A stretch of 64,000 nt of DNA from positions 310,001 through 374,000 of the forward strand of contig JAGMVK010000025.1 in NCBI GenBank assembly GCA_020747065.1, read 5' to 3'. The notes below the pieces were generated by a model. It was given only the letters and a program-made list of their open reading frames with translations. It did no database searches and was not told the DNA's origin. The first letter of the stretch is position 1, and each line of letters opens with the position of its first letter. Below are positions 35,538-46,000 of the stretch, piece by piece. The stretch is from Cadophora sp. MPI-SDFR-AT-0126. Lineage: Eukaryota > Ascomycota > Leotiomycetes > Helotiales > Ploettnerulaceae. Position numbers and translations under genes: made by a program.

Positions 35538-37371
35538 ACGTCCCACCCCCCCATTCCGGCCACCCCCCCATTCCGGCCACCTCGCTTAACCTCACCGCTT
35601 CTTGTACCACTCTACTTCAATAATAATTAATTATCTTGATTCTTTATCGATTTTCTTGAAATTTGGAGTGATAATTGTTTTCATTATGAAGCCTTAATAT
35701 ACTGAGTATGACGTCAGGGCCGCTCTTAGAGAAGTGGCAAATAGTAAGTCTTTACGGAAGGCATCGCTTAAGTGGGGTGTTCTAAGGTCTACCCTTATGG
35801 ACCGTAACACAACGACTTAACTACATAGGGAGGCCGCTAGTTACTTATAAAAGCTACCTACGGTAATGGAAAATCGATTGACCGATTAGATTTTGACTTA
35901 AGAGGCTCTTAGGCACGGAGTTACCCACGCATAGATACGAGTTTTTGGAGAGAGGCTTCTAGCCCTTTAAGGAGATCACTAAGAGCTTGGAAAACATTGG
36001 ATAGCGCGATTTTTGGCTTGTAATCCTGTTCTGAAGACTAAGAGGCAAATATACGTCGATTCTGTACGTGTTAATAGCGCTTATTCCGAAGTTATTAAGC
36101 TATGGTTTTAAAAATTAGAGATTCCGGAAATTAAGGCAATTCCGGCCGCCTAACGATGGAATATGGACGAGACTAGCGTTATGGAAGGTTATGGTCTTAA
36201 TAGCTATATCGTAGGGAGTACTGAGAAACGCAAGGTTCAAGGGAAATAGCTAGGCTCACGTACCTGGACGTTAATCATTGAGTGTATATCCGTAACCGGC
36301 CTCTCTACGTTTCCAGCGGTAATTTACAAGGGAAAATTAGTCTAATAATAATAGTTTCCGGCTCAATTAGATATATTTAGTTAGTAGTACTTTACGGTAA
36401 CTGATAATAGGTGGATAACTGATCAAACGGCTCTAGAGTGGCTGGAAAAGGTCTTTATCCCTTAGACTTAACCACGTGACTATTCAGCTAGACTTCTTAT
36501 TCTAGACGGCTACGGAAGCTATAAGACTACAGATTTCCTTTAGAGGTGCCTTGAGCACAATATATACCTTCTTTTCTTACCGGTATATACGTTACACGTC
36601 TTGCAACCTCTTAATTTAACGGTTTTTTCTGCCTTGAAGCGTGCCTACCGGAAAGAGCTTTAAAAATTGAGTTTAATGATCGATTCTATACTAATTGGCA
36701 GGCGTAATTTCCTTATCTGCTACTAGAAGGCATATCTAAAAGCCTTTAGCCCTTCTAATATCAAGGCTAGGTGGAGGACTATAGGTTTATAGCCGGTTTC
36801 TATGGTAAAGCCTTTGATGAGCCTATTATTGTTGGAAAATAGTAACAAATCGATCGATCTACTTCCACTAAAGCCTTAGGAGACGCTAATACTACCTCTG
36901 GAGGTTTCCGATACTTCAATTAAGGTACAGACGCTAAAGGGCCGGAAAGAGCTATACAGATAAATCCGTACTTTGGCTAGCGGGTCACATGACTAACTTC
37001 CAGAGAAGCGTATACTCTTTAGGAAGGTTATAAAGGAAATTGATGAGAGAGACTACGAATTAGGGAAGGTAAATATAAGGGTTAAAGAGTTGGAGGAACG
37101 AATAGAGCAAATTCGGCTAAGAAAAAAGAGGAAAGTCTTGACTAGTCCAAATTCCCGATTTGCGATAACACGCGCTATTAGAGAGGCTTAAATCGCAGCT
37201 AGAGAGGCTTAAATTGAACCTATAGAATCAGAATCAGAGGGAGATTCAGAATCTACAATATCATGTATAGAAGTTGACGTAGAATAGAGTTATTAAGTCT
37301 TGAATAGGAAGTGCTGAAATTAAGCGAGGTGGCCGGAATGGGGGGGTGGCCGGAATGGGGGGGTGGGACGT
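35538..37371 (+). mobile_element. Decayed Fot1/pogo-type DNA transposon (1834 bases)
   Basis: Terminal inverted repeats of 52 bases match perfectly at both ends (35538-35589 and 37320-37371), and TA lies immediately outside each end. Inside each repeat the 18-base unit CCCCCCCATTCCGGCCAC occurs twice in direct order. Between them an AT-rich sequence translates, with many stops, into a recognisable DDE transposase of the Fot1/pogo (DDE_1) group: NMDETSVMEGYGLN, GSRTWTLIIECISVTGL, LLILDGYGSYKTTDF (candidate second catalytic Asp) and NIYLLFLPVYTLHVLQPL. A coiled, charged tail (KVNIRVKELEERIEQIRLRKK) follows. The stops are mostly TAG, and the base bias fits repeat-induced point mutation. Not able to make transposase itself. 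Confidence 0.9.
35700..37290 (+). pseudogene. Broken transposase of the Fot1/pogo-type element
   Basis: Conserved DDE_1 transposase motifs can be followed along one strand, but at least a dozen in-frame stops, mainly TAG, interrupt them. The N-terminal DNA-binding part is hard to see and lies near 35700-36100 (KWQIVSLYGRH, LERGF, FKEITKSLENIG). Catalytic-core motifs lie at about 36160-36620 and the C-terminal charged region at 36900-37180. The density of stops with AT-rich drift suggests mutation by RIP, not simple age. Confidence 0.85.
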
Positions 37372-37454
37372 TACTCCGCACACACTAATGGATATCTATC
37401 ACCCAGCCAAACCAAAAGTAGCCCAAATTACCGTTCCACGCTAGACTCCCTTCT

Positions 37455-38085
37455 TTTCATGATTGTTGCGCATTGCAAATCTGTGTGGCACCATTTAGCT
37501 TCTACCACCTAGCTAAACCAGAGCCCGCCTTCCTAGCTACCATGAAAACCCAGGCTCTGGGCTTTCAAAAATGGAAGAAGCCTTGATCTGTTGCACATCG
37601 CAACAAGGGTATGCAGGTGTACTTAGCAGACCAACCCGTGGCAGCAAACAGACTAAACCAAAACTTCCAGGACTACCGTTCAAGCTCAAATCCGTCCCTC
37701 TCGAAAATCACAGAGTTCATGCTTTGTTGCACATCGCAAACCTGTTATATATACCCACCATCCCAAGGCTTCAGCCACCCGTCTAAACCAAGTCCTTTTG
37801 GATTACAAACCTAATCCGGAATTACAAACTTAATCCAAACCGACAGCAGTTGGTAAAGCCTAAATCTTTGTTGCACATCGCGTAGGGCTGAGAATTATGG
37901 AGAATGCCGCTGAGATTTGGGACTAAGAGTATTAGTCTCGAGCGATGCAATCTAGCGTGGTGGTTTGTACAACGTCAAATTCAACCACAAGTATTCTTCT
38001 GTGGTAAGCGAGGGATTTGTTGTGCTAAGCTAGGGCAGTGAACGATCAGCTTGAAATTTTGTTGCATGTCATAGATACACTAATG
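37455..38085. repeat. Degenerate tandem repeat with a TTGTTGCACATCGC core
   Basis: The core TTGTTGCACATCGC, or a close variant, recurs at about 37464, 37588, 37724, 37868 and 38058, a period of about 125-190 bases. Between cores, similar fragments recur, such as a CTAAACCA block and GCAGGTGTA. It begins less than 100 bases after the transposon end. Non-coding; short frames across it are chance. Confidence 0.65.
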
Positions 38086-38379
38086 CAGGTGTATGGCTAC
38101 AGTACCGTGGTTGTTCGTTTTTAGGTACCGAGATTTTGAGTCATGGAAGTCTGAGAGACAATGTCTCACTTAAAATGTCTTAGATTTCGGATGCGAATAC
38201 GCGCTGGAGTGCTGCTATAGGATGCATCTTCATTACGTGATTACATAGTTTAAAGGAGAAGCATTTGCTTAAGTTTCAGACCTTCGATCAGAGATTTCTG
38301 ATTGTGACTTCATAAATTACCAGTGTTCTTGTTGTCTTGTCGATGATTTCAGAGATGAATCTGGGTATTAAAACGCTTA

Positions 38380-38895
38380 CAAACTGTCCTCAAATAATGC
38401 AAGTGAAAAGCACTGGGACAATGGTAAAAAGCATTCTGTGCCTAGAAAAAGTTCCAAATAGTAAACTACCTCGTCAAATGTCCTGAGAATATCCTAGAAT
38501 CTCAAGACCCCTGGGATAATACTCAAGGATCCCGAAATCCTAGGTTTGCGAAGAAAGCCCACGAAATGTCCTTTGAATGTTTGAGGACATTGAAAAATAT
38601 CTGGATACTAAGTAATGATCCGGAAGTTCTGATACTAAAGGAACTCAATGAATGTCCTCGCAAAATTTGAGGACATTAGAGAGTACCTGTATAACAGTCA
38701 GTCAACGAAGTCCTAGATTTTCGAATACCTGTTTTAAAACCTATGACATGTCGTCGAAATACTTGGGGACATTGGAACGCACTTGGATACTACTCCAAGA
38801 TCCCAAAACCCTAGGTTTGGATCTGTTTGTAAGAAGGCCTACTGAATGTTCTCAGAAATCCCGAGGACATTAAATTGCACTTGGACACGAGTAAA
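38380..38895. repeat. Tandem array of hairpin-bearing units (about 95 bases each)
   Basis: The paired motif AATGTCCTC...GAGGACATT recurs with variation near 38385, 38477, 38565, 38651, 38746 and 38847. The copy at 38651-38677 has perfect 9-base arms around a 9-base loop. Other copies keep most of one or both arms. Between hairpins, recurring words such as CTTGGATACTA, GATCCCGAAA or GATCCCAAAA, and CCTAGGTTTG give the unit its period. No protein is encoded. Confidence 0.7.
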
Positions 38896-38967
38896 AAGCA
38901 GACCCTTTGCATTGATTCCCTAACTAAAGCACAAACGCTCCTTCCCTATGCACGAACTCATAATTAC

Positions 38968-40487
38968 CTAAGCGCCTTCCTCATCCGAATACTCCTCGCC
39001 TCCTTCCTCAGCCCAGATCTCCTCGAACTTATCGTCGAGCACGGCGTCGAAATCTCCAGCGCTACGACGGGCGGATGCGGCAAGAGCTTCCTCAAGAAAG
39101 TCGGGATCGTTCTGTCCAGCACGGCCAGTCTCGACGAATGCGGCAAGGACGTCTCTGAATCTGGTGGAGGTGAGCAACTCGTTGATGGCGGTGGGATCGA
39201 CTTCAGGAGCGGATGATAGGACGGATATAGCCTCGGGGTGTTGCAAGATGGCCTGGTGACATTGGTGAGTATATACAATGGAAGTAAGGGTTTGATGGGA
39301 AACTTACTGCGATATTCTCGGTATAGATGGGTGACTCTCCATGAGCAACAGCTAGAGCGGAATCGTCCAACATCTTGTCCTTAGCAGAACCTTTGCCCTT
39401 AGCCTTGCTATTGGTGAGTTTGCCATTAGTGGGCTTGCCTTTGGTGGCTTTACCCTTCTGCTTCTTCTTAGGACCACTACCGCGACGTCGAGTTGGGTGG
39501 AGAGAAGAACCGAAGACGGCGGGCTCGCAGCGACGGGCTAGGCGTGGGGTATCGACTCGACCATCGGAAGAGGCTGGTGAGCGTTGCGGGGAGACTGACG
39601 GAGTAACAGGAGTGTTATAAGGTTCTTGAAGGCCAGACTCCGTGGCGGTACCTGAGCTCTGGCTCCGGGGAGACTGAGAGGTTAGGGTACGATCAATGTA
39701 TGTTCTACCGGGATATAGTGAGTCAGTGTAGTTTGAGTTGCTGCAAAGATATCCGACGGGAGGTGGTGGTGTAATCGGGGTATTGCCGGCGACTCTTCGA
39801 CTAGACTCTCTGCCCAGAGCGGTAGGAGAGGTACGGGGAGTGGCAGCTGGGGTGTTGTGTGGTGTTGGTATCAACATATCATCAGAACAAGATGAGATCT
39901 GAAGACCTTCAAGAGTAGAAGCAATACTGTCGTTCTGACCGGGGACAGTGAGGTATCGGCTGGAACGAGCCTTGAGAGAAATTAGACGGGAACAGATAGA
40001 GGAGCCGTGTAACACTGAAAGTAGGAAAGGCAATGGCCGGCATGAGTACGGCCATAAGACGCACACAAGAACATAAGGCAGAGAACGAAGAGATTGAAGG
40101 AAGACTTACGACTGGAGTGCTGGATGAAAGACCATTAGTAGTATGACCGTTGCCAATTGAAACGCCATTCAAAGTGCTTGCTTGTAGACTACCGCGTGGT
40201 AGAAGAGGAGCATGAGTATAAGCTACGATTCCTCCAAAGAATGGTGGCTGAGCAGTGGGAACAGAGCTAATCAGTTCATGACGGGAGGGAGCCTCAGCGA
40301 TTCTTGGATGAAGAAGCACGCGAGGAGTGGTATCGCTTGCTGGCGACGATGGACGGGTTGGTGGAACAATCTGGCTATTGCCATTACTGATGATGATGCC
40401 AGCGTTGGCATTGACGGGGAGAGCGGGGAAACCGTTGTTCTCAGCTGTGAAGCCATTGGGGAGATTATTGAATCTGTTTGTTGACAT
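38968..40487 (-). CDS. Orphan protein with basic linker and conserved-looking C-terminal domain
   Basis: Three exons (40487-40110, 39970-39308, 39252-38968) join in phase 0 to about 441 residues. The first half is low complexity, rich in Ser, Thr, Pro and Asn. A very basic stretch near residues 285-320 (KKKQKGKATKGKPTNGKLTN) could direct nuclear entry or bind nucleic acid. The last 95 residues look globular and acidic: HPEAISVLSSAPEVDP, INELLTSTRFRDVLAAFVE, and an EEIWAEEGGEEYSDEEGA tail. I do not recognise the family. The first intron could use other acceptors; the one used is the only one found that keeps the frame open. It may be lineage-specific. Confidence 0.6.
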
Positions 40488-41078
40488 ATTGATCAGTGAA
40501 GCGATTGATCAGACTTGACGTAGAGTGCGTAGTGTAGTACAAGAAGCGAGTCAAAGCTCGATTATGAAGAACAAGAGTCGTTGATGGACTCTTTTTCAAA
40601 GAGATCGCGTCGCGAAAAGAAAAGTTGATGAAGGAAAGGCTGGTAAAGTTGAAGTCGAAAAGAAATAAATGACTTGTTGTTCTTGAGAGCAAATAGCTCT
40701 AGACAACTTCGAGTTAGCTCCCGTCATAGGCGACTCGAGCCTCAGTCTTCAGGTGTTCACTCGAGCGGCCTGACCTGGCAGAATTAACTAGCCACAGCCT
40801 TGTCCAGCTTATGACCACATCGAGACTTTGAACTGGACAGAACTCCAGATTATTTGGAAGTTCTTCCAACCTCCCTCCACAAACAGAATTTTCCAACGAA
40901 CAATCTTCCTTTACAAGAAGATTTCTTGCATCAGGCAATCCATCCCTCGAACGACTTCTAATAACGCCCCTTTTCACGAAAGGCTTCGAGTTTGCGACTG
41001 ACGACAGCTGCAGCCCAGCAGGAAGCTCTTGAGAGCAGGACAACAAAGGAGAAGGAGAGTGAGAAACAAGCCAGCAAG

Positions 41079-42708
41079 ATGATCTACGCCACGCAGATAG
41101 CCAGGCTGGATGGTAAGCCTACGAAAACATTGAAGAGAGATCAACAACTTACTGATTGCTTGCAGGCCTCATGCTCTGCGCCGACGAGGGAGTAAGCCTA
41201 TCTTCCCCTGTCATGGAGGACTTGACTGACGCAAATACTCCAGAATGACCAGTCACTCGATGAGATCAAGTCACAGATCAAGCAAGTCCTGCGAAGACTG
41301 AATCGCAATTCCGAATCTCAAGCTACCGTCGAGGCCGGCCAATATACCTTCCAGTACGTTTGCGATCTCCTATAAGATCAATCAGGGTTGTTTTTTGGAG
41401 AGGAACTCGATACTTGAAGACCAGAAGAAAGTCAAAATGCGGTCTTTCCTGCAGATGCACGCGAGGTACACCAAGTGGCATCTTCAAGGAGCGGAACTTA
41501 GAGATCTTACCTGGCAGCGATCTTGTGCCCTCCACGGGTATAGCTTATTTGCAAATGCAGATTTGCTTTTGCTTTCAGCGGTCCCAGGGCTGGAATAAAG
41601 CAAGTGCTGCAAAGCGGAATGATCAAGATGCTTTAAGTAGTTGTCAATTGCAGAAATCCCGTAAAGACCGTCCGAAAAAAGCTCCTTTGAGAGGCACGGA
41701 GCTCCAGACTTGGAATTATCGAGATACACTTCCTTCGTCGCTGGACGATACTGCATGCCTATGCAGTCCGATGTCTGAAGGTGGAGCACCTTGCAGCACG
41801 CTGGAAGTCAGTGACGGCTGCGTATCGGTGGAGGGAGGGATGTCTCTTTGTGTTTCTGCTTACACTTGCTTCGCTTCGTCCTCTCTTCAGCAATACTCTC
41901 TAGCAACACTCTTCAGCATTTGCTCCATGCACCGTGCTAGTCTATTCCATTTCCGCCTCTCAGCCACGATTGGTAATGTTCCGCATCGTCTAAGAGTACA
42001 ACAACTTTGTGGATCAGCTAGTTTTGAAATGAGAGCGGGGTGTAGTTGAGTCTTGGAGGAGAACAACCAAGTCCCAGACTCGCTCTGAATTACCCTCTTG
42101 GCTCTCAAGCTCCCAGCTCCTTCTCTTTGGTCTCTCATCCCCCATCTATTCTTTCGTCAATCGTCGCAGTACCTCAGTACCTCATGCTCCTGGTCCTAGC
42201 ACAACCAAAAGAAAACAAACCACTAACACAAATCAGCTACCTCATCCACCAAGAAATCATCTACCTCTGCATAACCGCGCACTCCTACCCCCGCAAACTA
42301 GCGTTCACCTACCTCTCGGATCTCTCCACCGAATTCAGCACCACCTACCCATCACACACCCTCCTGGCTCCAACCCTCCGTCCCTACGCTTTCATGGAGT
42401 TCGATACCTTCATCAACCGCACAAAGGGCACCTATTCCGACACCCGCGCCACGCAAAACCTCGACAAACTCAATGACGAGCTCCGCGATGTCACGAAGGT
42501 CATGACGAAGAACATCGAGGATTTGCTGTACCGTGGTGATAGTCTCGAGCGCATGGGTGAGGTAAGTTCGAGGCTGAGGGAGGACAGTAAAAAGTATCGG
42601 AAGGCAGCGGTTAGGATTAATTGGGAGTTGCTGCTCAAGCAGTATGGTCCTATTGGCGGGCTGGGACTGTTCGTTGTGATCTTCATGTGGTGGAGATTCT
42701 TCTCGTGA
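41079..42708 (+). CDS. SEC22: Vesicle SNARE Sec22
   Basis: Four exons (41079-41112, 41166-41191, 41244-41353, 42237-42708) give 213 residues, the normal size. N-terminal longin domain: MIYATQIARLDGLMLCADEG, SLDEIKSQIKQVLRRLNRNS, YTFHYLIHQEIIYLCITAHS and PRKLAFTYLSDLSTEF. SNARE motif: DTRATQNLDKLNDELRDVTK, VMTKNIEDLLYRGDSLERMG, with Arg at the zero layer, as expected of an R-SNARE. C-terminal anchor GGLGLFVVIFMWWRFFS. Sec22 acts in transport between ER and Golgi in both directions. The last intron is 883 bases, far longer than any other in the window, yet no family residue is missing across the junction. Confidence 0.95.
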
Positions 42709-42956
42709 GGATGAGGGAAATGTTCTGCTTTCTTCTTCTTGGCATTTACCCTGGAGAAGAGGCGACATTTTGCTTTGGTTCGAGATGGAGGATTGTATGA
42801 TATGGTGTGCTGTACGTGGAAGGACCGGACGGAAAGATGGACCGGATTAAATCTGCATATATCTGCTGGCTTTCTTCTTGCTTGCGAGGCATGCAGCTGA
42901 AGGCGGTCGCTGCGTGGACCGTGGAGCATGGAGTGTGGAGCCCTTCGCCCTGAGAT

Positions 42957-42987
42957 AGATGGATGGATGAATGGATGGATGGATGGA
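42957..42987. repeat. GATG tetranucleotide microsatellite
   Basis: About seven units of GATG/GGAT with one imperfect unit (GATGAATG) lie 250 bases past the SEC22 stop. A simple-sequence repeat likely to vary in length between strains. Confidence 0.85.
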
Positions 42988-43039
42988 CGAGGCATTCGCA
43001 ATTGCAAGAAAACAGGCAACTAATCCAAACATCTGAGCT

Positions 43040-46000
43040 TGAAATAAACACCCATTTTCTTTTAACCCCTTTTGAGGGTTGTTGTCTTTGCGTATCTGGT
43101 ATCTGCTTGGTGTCAGGTCCTTGTTACATCCACAGTAAATTGAAAGTGCCAGTGCACTGCGGCGACTTACCTGCTAGACTTTTTCTTTTCAAGCGCCACA
43201 AATAGTTTCCAATTCTTCCCCATGTCGACTTTCCTCTATTCTGTCATCATCTTCCAAGCTCAGTACTTTCCAATCACAAGTCCCGCCTCTCAGTACTGGT
43301 CTAACCACAGCCAACCTCCCTTTTCTTCTTTCTCCCTCGCCTCTCAGAGCGAGAATATCAAACAGTTTTCTCGAAACAAAATTAATTCGAGGGCTTGGTG
43401 GTACACTTTGGACATATTGATCTATTGGCTCTGACTCCAGTTCCATTACGTCCTCAACAAATCACTGATATGCACCATTGGAAATTCCCAATATCTCATC
43501 CCAAATGCGCGAGAAAGAGTCGACACACGACTCAAGGACTACGCAAGGAAAGCTTCATCTCCAATCTAGGACACGAAACACCACCCACACGCGGCCGTCT
43601 ACATGAATGCTTGACTACTGGAACTGCGCATCGATACTGATTCTGCAGTTGGGAATGGAACTTGGAAGAAAAAGGAGCACTTGCTCAGGATACTGTGGTG
43701 TTGGATTTCGCTGGGCTCTCAGTCGATGTATCTTGCAGATCACAAAATCACTCACGCCTCCTGCGACTGCCCAACTCAATTGACTCGAGACCTTACCTGG
43801 GTCGGCAAGGGGGACGAGGAAGGAACCGAAAGATCCCTCAAGTTGGGTGTGTTACATATCTCATACATACACCACCATGCACACACCGTCTACCGTACAT
43901 CCCATCACGAACATTCAGCCACTCTCTCACCACCATCGATTGTCCAGCAGATTCGGAGGCGCCGGACTCTGGTAATGAGGGACGGCTTGGTGGAACGTGG
44001 TGACCACGACCATAGCCTCCAGTACCATTGAGAGCAAGACCCGCCATTATCGATGATCCAATAGACACGGACCGCAGCAGAGTGTCTTCACTCTGTATTG
44101 ATCAAATCTGGGGCTGGCTTTCGAGGCTCCACTCAGCGGAGGACATCTCCACCTCTTCTCGTCGGATCCCATCCTCGTCAACCTCACTCCACCTCCTCCT
44201 CTTCCACCACCCTCTTCTCGACCTTGAGGCTCGAGTACGGATTGTTGTTTGTAGGTGGGAGCTTTGTACACTGCACTTTTCATCACCGCATCTTCTCTCA
44301 TCGGTGATCGCAAGCAGACCGGCACTGAGGTGTGATGAATGATTGGCGGAGTCGAAGTGGTTGGTGTGATAGAAGAGATGCGCTAGGAAACTGTCTGTTT
44401 GAATTTCCAAAGAAACACTGGTCAAGGCAACTACAATAAGAGGACCAACGGCAGAAGCGATCCACCACTCCGATGCAACTTGAGCAGCGTTCTAGAGGAA
44501 CTTGTTCGATTTTCAAGCCAGTTGGTATGGCTTGCATATTCAGGGCTTTGTACACCGCACTGTCCATTCCCGAAATGGTCCGGCTCATTGATCTCGCCAT
44601 TCTTGGAGCAGTTATGAATCGGCTCCTTGTCGCACATCAAGATCGAGTCTATGAGTACGATTTTCCTGAGCTTGAAGGTTCTTCCGCTCTAATTAATGCT
44701 ACCAAGGGCCGATCTGCGTCATATGTTCAAGAGCTGGCATAGGAGCAGGATCGTTTCCGATTACTCCAAATAATCTGGCAAAGGCGTATTTTCGGTCTTG
44801 TACCTCCTCTGGAAGATTTCTATCGTGGCAGAACACCTGGCATGCCAGCTCACTTTCATATTGAAAGTATTGTGCGACCCAGTTTCGGCGCTGCTCATGT
44901 ACACTGCACTTTCCATTTCCGAAAGTGGACCAACTTTACGCAGAGCTGATTTGAGGGTGGTGTAGGGGCGATAGAACTGTTCAGATCTAGTGTGAGACCA
45001 AGATACTTGTTCTGCATGACAGAGTTATGATTGAGAGCTGCCAGAGCGTCTCCTCTTGTCTCTTTGGTGAGATCTTTAGCAAATATCCTGAGCGATGGTT
45101 TCCGAAACCATTCGAAGAGACGCTCAGGCAGCGGCCGCCTCCAAAGCAAGATTGGCGCTGGCCACCTTTGGAACTCAGTTAGCATGGTCCTGTATGGTGT
45201 GTTGGAAACGACTTACAAGCAATTTTGTCCGTACGACTTTATCAGGAGGGCATTCCGTTATTAAGACCAAGCCTCAACCGTGTTGGATCGATGTTGCTTT
45301 CGATCTTTCTTCTGGAGGAGATCTTTTAGAGCCATTCTGAACCCAAGAAATCTCTCCGTATCAGCTGCTGGGCTTTGAACAACACCGGTCGACACTCGAC
45401 CTGGCTTCTTGACGGCGCCTACAAGAGTGAAATCTGACTCGCTCCAGGTATTGGCTTCGACCCTCTTGTCGATGCTATGGCCAGGTTTCCTTCCAATCTT
45501 TTGTCCGCCTCCTAATCACAAACTCTTCTCTGCTTCGACAGTAAAGACTCAGCAAGATCTAGCCACGTACTTGCACGGAGGGAAGGACAATTTCAATGGG
45601 CTGAAAGCTCGATACTCCTCCAGAACTGTCAGAGCTCTCTATGCTGGCTGAGAACGCTCACGATTGAGTAGTTGCTCAATTGGGTGACGAAGAGATGTTC
45701 TATGGATCGTTAGAAACCTCAATTGGCATGCGTGAAAGAACGAGAGACTTACCAGACTGTCCACAAAGGAGGAAGATGGCGGTAATGATCCCGGGTACTG
45801 ACCAGCAAGGTTGCCTTGACCTACATGTGGCCTTGCTGCTTCAACTCAGAGCAAGATGGCCTTTAGAGACGGGTACAACTGGTGCGGAGAACACATTCCA
45901 TGAACTGGCTGAGCTGGAGCTTGGAACTCCATAGCCCCTGCTTGATCATGCCTGCAGAGAGTCAGCCGAGGTGTTTCGGGCGACATAGCTAACATCCATC

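Noticed and set aside
38380..38895. CRISPR-like appearance of regularly spaced palindromic repeats
   Set aside because: Spacing is about 95 bases, repeats are imperfect, spacers resemble each other and the genome is fungal; it is a tandem satellite, not CRISPR.
41360..42049. 229-codon frame inside the long SEC22 intron
   Set aside because: It starts next to the intron donor, shows no domain, and the SEC22 junction around it is complete. Mentioned only as part of the long-intron finding.
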